Source: a virus
IMG/VR virus record: IMGVR_UViG_3300040806_000451
Coordinates: 1 to 34,415 of that record
DNA: 34,415 bases
Direction: 5' to 3' (one strand)
Under the pieces are notes generated by a model, which saw only the letters and a list, made by a program, of their open reading frames with translations, was not told where the DNA came from and made no database searches. Both the position numbers and the translations under genes were made by a program. This document shows, in pieces, positions 7,037 through 14,376 of the stretch; within the stretch, counting starts at the first letter, position 1, and every line of letters starts with the position of its first letter.

Positions 7037-10000
7037 ATGGCATTAGTATCACCAGGCGTAGAAGTCAGTGTAATTGACGAATCATTCTACACCCCAGCAG
7101 CTGGCGGCACTGTACCTATGATTTTTGTAGCAACTGCTAGTAATAAACTTTCAAGCAGTGGCACAGGAACAGCATCAGGTACAACTAAAGCGAACGCTGG
7201 TCAACCTTACTTAATCACCAGTCAGCGAGAGCTTGGTGAAACATTTGGCGATCCATTATTTTATAGTGACGCCTCGGGCAATATGATCCACGGTGGAGAG
7301 CTTAACGAATACGGACTACAAGCTGCTTATTCGTCATTAGGCGTTTCAAATCGTGCATATGTAGTTAGAGCAGATATTGACTTAGCTGAATTAGAAGCAA
7401 GTGCAACAGCACCAGGCGGCGCCCCAGCAGATGGTGCATGGTGGTTAGACACGCTTGCAAGTGAATTTGGTATTTTAGAATGGAACGGCGCAGCAATTAC
7501 AACTGTAGGCGGACAAACATTTGCAAGTAAAACACACATTGCTATTACATCAAGTGATGACTTAGATGGTAGTGATTTACCTAAACAATCAATTGGTGCT
7601 ATTGGAGATTATGCTATTGATCATTCAAGCAATGATAATAGAGTATTTTATAAGTCACCAGGTTACGGTGCATCACAAGCAACAAGAACAGCAAATGCAG
7701 GCAAATGGGTTGCACTTGGAAGTAACGAATGGGCAGATAGTTATCCAGCAGCAACAGGCTCTAATGCGCCAGCAGCCGTTGATGCTTCACATACAATCGT
7801 ACTAAATGGTGTTTCAGTCGTTGCTGGCGGTACAACATTTACCGATGTAGTAACAGCAATTAATGCAGCGGCGGTAACAGGTATAAATGCCGCGCTAATT
7901 GATAGCAGAATTAAAATTTATGTAGATGCTACAGCAATTGCTGACGAAGGCGGCGTAGGCACTACAGCTACAGGAACAGTTAGTATTGCAGAAGGCACCG
8001 GAACACTAGTAGCAAACTTAGGTTTAACAGCTGGAACATACTCTGCACCAAGAGTGCAAATTGCTCCACACACAAGCGTACCAACTTTTAAGTCTTCAGA
8101 CACGTCACCTGCACCAACAGGCAGTGTTTGGCTTAAAACTACACAACCAAATGGCGGCGCAAACATTAGTGTAAAACAATATTCAGCAGCAGGAGCTGTT
8201 TGGAACAAAGTTGTAACACCAATTTTTAGTAGACCTGAGCAAGCAATTTACGGTTTAGATCCAACAGGCGGCGGCACAAACATCACTGTTGATTCTTTGT
8301 TTGCAGACGTTAATGTTAACGGTACTACACCACCAATTGGAGATTTTAAAATATATCGTAGAAGTGCAATTGGAGCAACTGTAATTACTAGTGCTAAAGT
8401 TTCATCAACAGGTATTACAGCAGCTACATATACATTTACTATTGCAGAAACAACAGCAGCTTCAGCTAGTAAAACATCAGCAGTCACAGTAAGCGTTACA
8501 ACTACTGCTGACATTGCTGATGCAGATACATTAGCTGGTCAAATTAACGCAGCAGGATTAACAAATGTTATTGCTGTAGTTGATGCACAAAACCGTGTAC
8601 AGATTTCACACAAGTTAGGCGGTGAAATTGACTTAGTTGATACCGATGGCGGCTTAGAACTATTTGGCTTTAGTGCAAGTGCAGGCGGAACAACTAACTT
8701 GTATTTTGCTCCAGGCACAACAGCAGCTACATCACCAAAGCAGTTTGTAGCTTCAAACTGGGCACCATTAACTTATACTGCTTCAAATAGCGCACCATTG
8801 AGCTTAACAGCACAAGGCGCACTATGGTACAATTCAATTGTTGACGAAGTTGACATTATGGTACACAATGGTGAAACTTGGGTAGGTCTTGCATATGACG
8901 GAGCGTCAGGTGAAAGCTCAATTGCAAGTCCATTTAGTGGTACAGATCCAGAAGGTCCAATTGTATCAGCAGCTGAACCAAAAACACAAGCAGACGGTGT
9001 ATCAGCACTAGTAACAGGTGATATTTGGATTAGCACAGCAAGCGTAGAAAACTATCCAGTAATTTACAAATACAATGCAACTATTGCTGCAACAGGAGCA
9101 AGTGGTTGGATTTTAGTTGATAAAGCAGATCAAACTACTGAAGATGGAATTTTGTTTGGTGATGCTCGCTATGGCGACACTGGTGGTACAACATTAGTAG
9201 CACCAAATGCAACTATTGCAGAAATGATTACTAGCGATTATTTAGATCCAGATGCTCCAGATCCTGCATTATATCCAAGAGGTATGTTGCTATGGAACAC
9301 ACGTAGAAGTGGTTTCAATGTCAAACGTTTTGAGCGTAACTACGTAGACACTAATGGAACTAACGGACGTTATGGAGATCTAAGCATGAGCAATTATTAT
9401 CCACATCGTTGGGTAACAGACTCAGGCAATAACGAAGACGGTTCAGGAACATTTGGACGTCATGCACAACGCAAGAGTGTTGTACAAGCATTACAAGCAC
9501 TAGTAAACAGTAACCAAGAGATACGTGACGAAGAATCACGTCAGTTTAACTTAATGGCAACACCAGGTTATCCTGAACTAATTGGTGAAATGATTACACT
9601 AAACACTGATAGACGTTTAACATCGTTTGTAGTTGGTGATACACCATTCCGTTTAACACCAGACGCAACTTCATTAAATGAATGGGCATCAAACGTTAAA
9701 CTTGCTGTTGAAGACAACGACAATGGTGCAGTGAGCTTTGACGAGTATATGGCTATGTATTATGGTTCAGGCTTCACAAGTGACAACTTTGGTAATAACA
9801 TTGTTGTTCCTCCAAGCCACATGGCACTACGTACTATTATACTTAACGACCAAGTTGCGTTCCCCTGGTTTGCTCCAGCAGGTACAAGACGAGGCGGTGT
9901 AAGCAACGCAACAAGCTCAGGTTATATTAATAGCGAAGGAGAGTTTGTTTCAGTAGCACTAAACACAGGACAGCGTGATACACTATATTCAAATAAAATT

Positions 10001-10399
10001 AATCCAATTACATTCTTAAGTGGTGCAGGATTAGTAGTATTTGGGCAAAAGACTCGTGCAAGAAATGCAAGTGCATTGGATAGAGTTAACGTAGCACGTT
10101 TGACTGTTTACTTACGTGGACAACTTGAACTATTGGCAAAACCATACTTGTTTGAACCAAATGACAAGATTACACGTGACCAAATTAAAGCAGCGGCAGA
10201 TGCACTGTTATTAGAATTGGTAGCACTAAGAGCTGTTTACGATTACTTGGTTGTATGTGATGAATCAAATAACACAGCAGCTAGAATTGATCGTAACGAG
10301 CTTTATTTAGATGTAGCTATTGAACCAGTTAAGGCGATTGAATTTATTTACATTCCGCTAAGACTTAAGAATACTGGGGAGATTGCTGCACTAGGATAA
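7037..10399 (+). CDS. gp18: Tail sheath protein gp18-like, greatly enlarged
   Basis: The N-terminus (MALVSPGVEVSVIDESFYTP) and the C-terminal domain (INPITFLSGAGLVVFGQKT, LDRVNVARLTVYLRGQLE, KPYLFEPND) are those of contractile sheath proteins. The sheath polymerises around the tube and contracts on infection. T4 gp18 has 659 residues and this one has 1120. The extra mass lies at about 130-700, an Ala/Thr/Gly-rich region built of repeated modules: short Trp-containing units (GAWWLDT near 134, GSVWLKT near 360, GALWYNS near 594, GDIWIST near 661) and two hook-IN-like units (about 248-338 and 481-555). The conserved sheath core therefore carries a large surface insertion, probably on the outside of the tail. 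It has its own late box and a good Shine-Dalgarno. Confidence 0.93.
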   Translation: MALVSPGVEVSVIDESFYTPAAGGTVPMIFVATASNKLSSSGTGTASGTTKANAGQPYLITSQRELGETFGDPLFYSDASGNMIHGGELNEYGLQAAYSSLGVSNRAYVVRADIDLAELEASATAPGGAPADGAWWLDTLASEFGILEWNGAAITTVGGQTFASKTHIAITSSDDLDGSDLPKQSIGAIGDYAIDHSSNDNRVFYKSPGYGASQATRTANAGKWVALGSNEWADSYPAATGSNAPAAVDASHTIVLNGVSVVAGGTTFTDVVTAINAAAVTGINAALIDSRIKIYVDATAIADEGGVGTTATGTVSIAEGTGTLVANLGLTAGTYSAPRVQIAPHTSVPTFKSSDTSPAPTGSVWLKTTQPNGGANISVKQYSAAGAVWNKVVTPIFSRPEQAIYGLDPTGGGTNITVDSLFADVNVNGTTPPIGDFKIYRRSAIGATVITSAKVSSTGITAATYTFTIAETTAASASKTSAVTVSVTTTADIADADTLAGQINAAGLTNVIAVVDAQNRVQISHKLGGEIDLVDTDGGLELFGFSASAGGTTNLYFAPGTTAATSPKQFVASNWAPLTYTASNSAPLSLTAQGALWYNSIVDEVDIMVHNGETWVGLAYDGASGESSIASPFSGTDPEGPIVSAAEPKTQADGVSALVTGDIWISTASVENYPVIYKYNATIAATGASGWILVDKADQTTEDGILFGDARYGDTGGTTLVAPNATIAEMITSDYLDPDAPDPALYPRGMLLWNTRRSGFNVKRFERNYVDTNGTNGRYGDLSMSNYYPHRWVTDSGNNEDGSGTFGRHAQRKSVVQALQALVNSNQEIRDEESRQFNLMATPGYPELIGEMITLNTDRRLTSFVVGDTPFRLTPDATSLNEWASNVKLAVEDNDNGAVSFDEYMAMYYGSGFTSDNFGNNIVVPPSHMALRTIILNDQVAFPWFAPAGTRRGGVSNATSSGYINSEGEFVSVALNTGQRDTLYSNKINPITFLSGAGLVVFGQKTRARNASALDRVNVARLTVYLRGQLELLAKPYLFEPNDKITRDQIKAAADALLLELVALRAVYDYLVVCDESNNTAARIDRNELYLDVAIEPVKAIEFIYIPLRLKNTGEIAALG
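7424..9124 (+). repeat. Protein-level repeat modules inside gp18
   Basis: This part of gp18 encodes repeats visible in translation. Four or five Trp modules share the pattern G-x-hydrophobic-W ... polar ... W-hydrophobic (for example TGSVWLKT...AVWNKVV; AQGALWYNS...ETWVGLAY; TGDIWIST...GWILVD). Two longer units share INAA, a D-x-x-I/V-x-I strand and G-T/E-L...LG/FG. The order IN-like unit, linker, Trp module appears twice, which suggests duplication of a unit of roughly 200 residues. The DNA copies have diverged, so this is an old duplication rather than a recent direct repeat. Confidence 0.6.
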
Positions 10400-10412
10400 T
10401 ATGCGCACTTTA

Positions 10413-10436
10413 TGGGTGGATGAAATACTCCACCCA
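10413..10436 (+). terminator. Stem-loop after gp18 (no U-tract)
   Basis: TGGGTGGA (10413-10420) pairs with TCCACCCA (10429-10436) around an 8-base loop. It is followed by AAAAC rather than a run of T, so it is not a standard intrinsic terminator. It may protect the 3' end of the sheath transcript or set the sheath-to-tube ratio. The gp19 late box starts 7 bases later. Confidence 0.5.
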
Positions 10437-10442
10437 AAACAG

Positions 10443-10450
10443 CATAAATA
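10443..10450 (+). promoter_or_regulatory. Late promoter for gp19
   Basis: CATAAATA lies 23 nt upstream of the gp19 ATG. A clear Shine-Dalgarno AGGAGA follows at 10461-10466, so this transcript has a conventional leader. Confidence 0.7.
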
Positions 10451-10473
10451 CATGTGTAACAGGAGATTAAAAA

Positions 10474-11115
10474 ATGCCAATCACAACACTACAAAATATT
10501 AGTATTCCTACAGAGGGTGCTGGATCAAACTCATCTTTATTGATGCCTAAATTACAGTATCGTTTTAGAGTATTATTAGATAATTTTGGTACTACTGGTG
10601 GACCAGACGGTACTAGAGAAATTTCAAGACAAGTGGTAGACGTAACTCGTCCTAACTTATCTTTTGAACAAATGACAATTGATGCTTATAACTCAAGAAC
10701 ATATCTTGCAGGCAAGCACACATGGGAACCAGTTACGCTTACATTGCGTGAAGATGCAAACAACAACGTACAAAAAATTGTTGGTCAGCAACTTCAAAGA
10801 CAATTTGACTTCTTTGAGCAGCAAAGTGCTGTGTCAAGTGGTTCGTACAAATTCCAAACTAGAATTGAAATCCTAGACGGTGGTAATGGTACAGACGGAG
10901 CAAATGTAATTGATAGATTCCAACTAGTAGGATGTTATATCGAATCAGCAAACTACAATACATTAGCATATGCTACTAGTGATGCAGTAACTACTTCATT
11001 AACAATCCGTTATGATAACGCTGTACAATTCGGTGGCGATGATATCACTGGTATCGGTGAGTCTGTTGCAAGAGCTACTACAGGCGCTATTGGCGGAACA
11101 ACAGTTTCTAACTAA
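10474..11115 (+). CDS. gp19: Tail tube protein gp19-like
   Basis: The 213-residue protein is of the T4 gp19 family (T4: 163 residues). YRFRVLLDNFG near the N-terminus, FEQMTIDAYNSRTYLAGKHTW, EPVTLTLREDANN, and a C-terminal QLVGCYIESANYNTLAYAT...TSLTIRYDNA stretch correspond to strands of the tube beta-barrel. Hexameric rings stack to form the DNA channel inside the sheath. It follows gp18 directly, has its own late box and Shine-Dalgarno AGGAGA, and ends before a strong hairpin terminator, so it is probably made as an abundant monocistronic message. The extra length over T4 lies mainly in loops and a Gly/Thr-rich C-terminus. Confidence 0.92.
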   Translation: MPITTLQNISIPTEGAGSNSSLLMPKLQYRFRVLLDNFGTTGGPDGTREISRQVVDVTRPNLSFEQMTIDAYNSRTYLAGKHTWEPVTLTLREDANNNVQKIVGQQLQRQFDFFEQQSAVSSGSYKFQTRIEILDGGNGTDGANVIDRFQLVGCYIESANYNTLAYATSDAVTTSLTIRYDNAVQFGGDDITGIGESVARATTGAIGGTTVSN

Positions 11116-11139
11116 ACTAGTTTCAACGATTGGCATTAT

Positions 11140-11180
11140 AAAAAGCGAGGATTGGTTAACGTCAATTCTCGCTTTTCTTT
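11140..11180 (+). terminator. Intrinsic terminator after gp19
   Basis: AAAAGCGAG (11141-11149) pairs with CTCGCTTTT (11168-11176), and inside it ATTG pairs with CAAT, with one mismatch between. The stem is followed by CTTTATATA. A T-rich tail on one side and an A-run on the other make it usable in both directions, and it separates gp19 from the next late promoter. Confidence 0.8.
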
Positions 11181-11202
11181 ATATACGCACTTAATCTATA
11201 AG

Positions 11203-11210
11203 GATAAATA
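11203..11210 (+). promoter_or_regulatory. Late promoter abutting the tube-like gene
   Basis: GATAAATA ends 5 nt (TTTAC) before the ATG at 11216. No Shine-Dalgarno fits in that space, so the mRNA is predicted to start at or next to the initiation codon. Confidence 0.78.
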
Positions 11211-11215
11211 TTTAC

Positions 11216-12430
11216 ATGAGTAATTTAAAAGATGCATTCCTTTTTAATTTAACTGCGGGCACACATTTGCGCGATGCGCAACATGCGCACAAGATTTATA
11301 CCAATAGTAATTTTACTTTTGCCCCCAAACAAAAGTACATGTATCATGTGGTATTTCAACCAAATGCAGAGGTTGGCAATAGCTCAACTGCTAATTCTTT
11401 TCTTTTCCAAAAAGAATTAGGAATACTTGTAAAATCAACAGACTTACCTAGTTTTAGAGCAAGTGTAGAAAATAAACAACAGTACAATAGAAAGAAAAAT
11501 ATTCAAACAAGATTAGATTACCAAGATATTAGAATGACATTACATGATGATAATTTGGGTGCAGTACGTGCAATGCTTAAAGAATATTACAAATATTACT
11601 TTGCTGACGGCAACCGTGGGACGTCAGGTTCACAAGCAGCATATTTGCCAAGAGACAAATATTTTGGTGATGTGCCAAACTACGGTTTAAATAATAAAAA
11701 AAGAACTCCATTTTTTAGTTATATAACAATATATCAACTAGCAAGAAGACAATGGTTTGCATATACATTATTAAACCCTTTACTGTCTGCTTGGGACCAC
11801 GGCAATGTAGATAGTACTGATGGATCATTCAACGAAGCATCAATGTCAGTTGCATACGAAGGCGTGTTATATAGTGAAGGGACAGTGGACCAAAATCCTA
11901 TTGTAGGATTTGGCGATGCCGAAGTTGGTTACGATGTCGAAGAAAGTCCGTTAGGTGTTATTGATAATGCATTAGGCGGTGAATTTGGAGCAGGAGGATT
12001 ATTACCTGCATTACTCGGAGCAGCAGTTAATGAGATGTTCGGCGGCGGAAAAAGTTTTACTTCAAATGCTGGTGCTGCTGTCGTTGCCACTGCCGCTGGG
12101 GCTGTTATTGCCGCAGCAACCGGAGGCTCAACTGGCGTGTATACTACTGATACACAATCTGATACTACAGTATCATCAGCTACTGAATCTAACTCTCCGC
12201 AACTCAATGCAGCAGCAATCATAGCAGCACTAAATGATCCAGCAACAAAAGCATTACTTACACCGGCTTTGATTAATACAGGTGTAATACCGAACGTTGA
12301 TATTAATACATATAACAATGCTACAGCAGTTGAAAAAGCAGCAATAGATCAAAATCTAATTAATCTAATTCAAGGCGGAAATATTCTACTAATACAAACC
12401 GCATCAAACGCACTAGCAGGAGTAGCTTAA
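11216..12430 (+). CDS. Tail-tube-fold protein, probable baseplate-tube junction component
   Basis: In the first 230 residues KSTDLPSFRASVENKQQYNRK (about 73-93) and IRMTLHDDNLGAVRAMLKEYYKYYF resemble tube-family proteins (DLPSF ... QYNRK ... T-hydrophobic-HDDN ... YY). After gp19 the likeliest role is a tube initiator or baseplate hub/tube adaptor (comparable to T4 gp48 or gp54), but I cannot assign which. Residues 260-404 form a different, Ala/Gly-rich tail with a hydrophobic stretch (about 282-304, AVVATAAGAVIAAATGG) that could insert in a membrane. A tail-tip protein with a membrane-active end would be consistent with DNA delivery, but that is inference. Late box 5 nt upstream; stop overlaps the next ATG (TAATG). 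Confidence 0.6.
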   Translation: MSNLKDAFLFNLTAGTHLRDAQHAHKIYTNSNFTFAPKQKYMYHVVFQPNAEVGNSSTANSFLFQKELGILVKSTDLPSFRASVENKQQYNRKKNIQTRLDYQDIRMTLHDDNLGAVRAMLKEYYKYYFADGNRGTSGSQAAYLPRDKYFGDVPNYGLNNKKRTPFFSYITIYQLARRQWFAYTLLNPLLSAWDHGNVDSTDGSFNEASMSVAYEGVLYSEGTVDQNPIVGFGDAEVGYDVEESPLGVIDNALGGEFGAGGLLPALLGAAVNEMFGGGKSFTSNAGAAVVATAAGAVIAAATGGSTGVYTTDTQSDTTVSSATESNSPQLNAAAIIAALNDPATKALLTPALINTGVIPNVDINTYNNATAVEKAAIDQNLINLIQGGNILLIQTASNALAGVA

Positions 12431-12810
12431 TGGCAAGAACAAAAAGCGACACAACAACGGACGCAAGATCTTTATCAACAGAACCAACACCGGAATATTA
12501 TAAAAACTTTTTTGAATTAGATATTAGTTATAATCCAGAAGAAGTTGACGCAACTATTGGTTACTTCTTAAAAAGAGGTTTTGATAAAGTAGCAGCAATA
12601 AACACTGCAAGCGTATTATTACAACAAGCAAAAATAGATAACTTAAATGTTCAATCGTTATTAGACACATTAAGGGGTGTTACAGATGTACAATTAAGTG
12701 TTATTGTAGCTCAAATTTTAAATCTAAATAGATCAAAAACTAGTGCGTTAGGTTTCAAAGATCAAAAGTTAAACTATGAATTATTTGATCAAAGAAATGT
12801 TGTAATATGA
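12430..12810 (+). CDS. Conserved small phage protein, function unknown
   Basis: The 126-residue protein has a polar N-terminus (MARTKSDTTTDARS), then FFELDISYNPEEVDATIGYFLKRGF-type sequence and a helical middle (LLQQAKIDNLNVQSLLDTLRG; VQLSVIVAQILNLNRSKTS). It has no signal peptide, transmembrane segment or catalytic motif that I recognise. It is translationally coupled to the tube-like gene upstream (TAATG) and is followed 1 base after its stop by gp4, so it is surely part of the late virion operon. The layout resembles small virion or assembly proteins of marine T4-like phages. No function is assigned. Confidence 0.75.
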   Translation: MARTKSDTTTDARSLSTEPTPEYYKNFFELDISYNPEEVDATIGYFLKRGFDKVAAINTASVLLQQAKIDNLNVQSLLDTLRGVTDVQLSVIVAQILNLNRSKTSALGFKDQKLNYELFDQRNVVI

Positions 12811-12811
12811 T

Positions 12812-13249
12812 ATGGCACATTTTGCACAAGGCAAATTCACTCTAAAAAATCCTAAAAAATATATGGGTAATAAAACACCAACGTATAGATCAGGTTGGGA
12901 GTTTACGTTTATGAAATTTTGTGACGAACATCCTAGTGTTAGTCAATGGGCAAGTGAATCGATACGTATTCCTTATAGAAATCCATTAACAGGAAAACAA
13001 ACAATATATGTTCCTGATTTTTTTATTGTATATGCCGACAAGAATGGAAAGCAACGTGTTGAGCTAGTTGAAGTTAAGCCTAGTTCGCAAGCACTAAAAG
13101 AAAAATTAGGAAAAAGCAAACATAACCAAGCACATTATATTATTAATCAAGCAAAGTGGGAAGCAGCTAGGTCATGGTGTAAACAAAAGGGTGTATATTT
13201 CCGTATTGTTACTGAACAGGATATTTTTCATAATGGCCGTAGAAGATAA
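12812..13249 (+). CDS. gp4: Head completion protein gp4-like (PD-(D/E)XK nuclease fold)
   Basis: The 145-residue protein matches T4 gp4 (head completion, formerly gp50/65; about 150 residues) along its length: NPKKYMGN, TYRSGWEFTFMKFCDEHPSV, QWASE, YVPDFFIVY and VELVEVKP. P68-D69 and E87-V88-K89, with E30 upstream, form a PD-(D/E)XK-type active site, so it may trim or process DNA at the portal when packaging ends. T4 gp4 is needed for stable filled heads. The ATG at 12812 lies 1 base after the previous stop with no obvious Shine-Dalgarno, so translation probably depends on reinitiation. Its stop codon lies inside the late promoter of the next gene. Confidence 0.88.
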   Translation: MAHFAQGKFTLKNPKKYMGNKTPTYRSGWEFTFMKFCDEHPSVSQWASESIRIPYRNPLTGKQTIYVPDFFIVYADKNGKQRVELVEVKPSSQALKEKLGKSKHNQAHYIINQAKWEAARSWCKQKGVYFRIVTEQDIFHNGRRR

Positions 13250-13252
13250 ATA
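13245..13252 (+). promoter_or_regulatory. Late promoter for gp16, overlapping the gp4 stop codon
   Basis: GATAAATA contains the TAA stop codon of gp4 (13247-13249). The gp16 ATG is 26 nt downstream, with TTGGA as a weak Shine-Dalgarno candidate. Confidence 0.7.
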
Positions 13253-13278
13253 ATAGTAGCATATAATGGATTGGAACC

Positions 13279-13785
13279 ATGACTAAAAAATTAGAAGATC
13301 TTCTCAACTTGCCTGACGCAAAAGAAATTATACAAGACGCAGAAGCTCAAGAAGAAGAACAACAAAAATATGAAATAGAAGAAACTAATAAAACAATGCG
13401 TGACATTGCAGAGTTTGATAAAATTAGTTCAGCACTTCCGCATGTAAAAGGCCTAGGCGATATGGCCGATAAAGAATTAAATGAAGTTGCAAATAAAGCT
13501 ATGACAGCATACGAAGATCTAATGGATTTAGGCATGAATGTAGAACAGCGTTATAGTGGTAGAGTATTTGAAGTTGCTGGGACTTTTCTTAAAACAGGAC
13601 TAGATGCTAAAGTTGCAAAACTAGACAAAAAACTCAAAATGGTAGAGCTACAACTTAAAAAAGAAAAAATGGATAAGGACGGAAAAGTTGGCCTTGATGA
13701 CGGTATGATCAACGGCGAAGGATATGTAGTTACTGATAGAAACAGTCTATTAGAGAAACTAAAAGGCCTTGATAAAGATAAATAA
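13279..13785 (+). CDS. gp16: Terminase small subunit gp16-like
   Basis: The 168-residue protein is about the size of T4 gp16 (164). It has an acidic N-terminus (MTKKLEDLLNLPDAKEIIQD), a highly charged Gln/Glu stretch, a central helical region (ELNEVANKAMTAYEDLMDLG, then VFEVAGTFLKTGLDAK) and a coiled coil KLDKKLKMVELQLKKEK (about 115-131), matching the oligomerising coiled-coil layout of T4-type small terminases. gp16 forms rings that recognise concatemeric DNA and stimulate gp17. Two genes separate it from gp17, whereas in T4 they are adjacent. The identification rests on architecture and position, so moderate confidence. Its last two codons plus stop form the next late promoter. Confidence 0.72.
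   Translation: MTKKLEDLLNLPDAKEIIQDAEAQEEEQQKYEIEETNKTMRDIAEFDKISSALPHVKGLGDMADKELNEVANKAMTAYEDLMDLGMNVEQRYSGRVFEVAGTFLKTGLDAKVAKLDKKLKMVELQLKKEKMDKDGKVGLDDGMINGEGYVVTDRNSLLEKLKGLDKDK
13777..13784 (+). promoter_or_regulatory. Late promoter overlapping the gp16 stop
   Basis: The last codons GAT-AAA and the TA of the gp16 stop form GATAAATA. The next ATG (13812) is 27 nt downstream and has a Shine-Dalgarno AGGACAGGA. Confidence 0.68.
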
Positions 13786-13811
13786 TACATATAGGACAGG
13801 ATCATTGCACA

Positions 13812-14372
13812 ATGAGATCATTTAAAGAAATATTAACAGAATCAAAAAAGACATACGGATTTAAAATCGGTATTGCTGGACCAGATTGTACGCCCGAGTG
13901 CGTAGAAAGAATGGAAACTGCACTAAAGAAATACAGTGTTGTAAATATTACGCCAGGCAAGAAAACACCAATCCAAGAACGTCCTTTAGATTTTCCGCAA
14001 TTACAAAATATGGAAGTTACTTACTTTGAAGCAGAAGTTGAATATCCAACTACTAGTCAAGTACTACAAGAATATATAGGTCGTTGTTGTGGACTTGATC
14101 AAGCATATATTATTGTACGTAATGTTAATGATCCAAGAGAAGAATACCAAGAAACCAAAGACGATGCTCCATATGAAGCAATGCTTACAAAAGAAGACAT
14201 GGGCGGCGAGTCTGCACAAGATAACGTTGCAGGAAATCGTGTTATGGATTTATTAAAAGAATTAGAAATAGCTCGCAAAGAAAATGAACACAGTGGTGCA
14301 GAAGGTGCACCAGTTGGAGAGTCATCTGATATTAGCGATGAAGAAAATACTAAAGCAGTTGTAGGAGGCTGA
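13812..14372 (+). CDS. Probable virion protein with capsid-targeting-like N-terminus
   Basis: The 186-residue product starts MRSFKEILTES. This has the spacing and character of the T4 capsid-targeting sequence that sends internal proteins into the prohead (MKTYQEFIAE): Met, basic, Ser/Thr, aromatic, Gln/Lys, Glu, two hydrophobics, Ala/Thr, Glu. A compact alpha/beta region follows (FKIGIAGPDCTPECVERMETALKK; VTYFEAEVEYPTT; GLDQAYIIVRN) with a ferredoxin-like strand-helix alternation, then an acidic, disordered C-terminus. If the N-terminus is such a signal, prohead protease gp21 would be expected to cleave it and the protein would be packaged in the head. Function otherwise unknown. Late promoter upstream; 4-base gap to the next gene. 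Confidence 0.6.
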   Translation: MRSFKEILTESKKTYGFKIGIAGPDCTPECVERMETALKKYSVVNITPGKKTPIQERPLDFPQLQNMEVTYFEAEVEYPTTSQVLQEYIGRCCGLDQAYIIVRNVNDPREEYQETKDDAPYEAMLTKEDMGGESAQDNVAGNRVMDLLKELEIARKENEHSGAEGAPVGESSDISDEENTKAVVGG

Positions 14373-14376
14373 GAAC

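Noticed and set aside
7918-9036. Several minus-strand open frames within gp18
   Set aside because: They lie opposite the Ala/Thr-rich insertion and are valine/alanine-rich shadows with no start signals.
7037-10399. gp18 length caused by fusion of two genes or a missed stop
   Set aside because: The frame is continuous, the sheath N- and C-terminal domains are at the right ends, and the insertion is internal and repetitive.
10413-10436. Hairpin after gp18 as a true intrinsic terminator
   Set aside because: There is no U-tract after the stem, so it is listed only as a stem-loop with low confidence.
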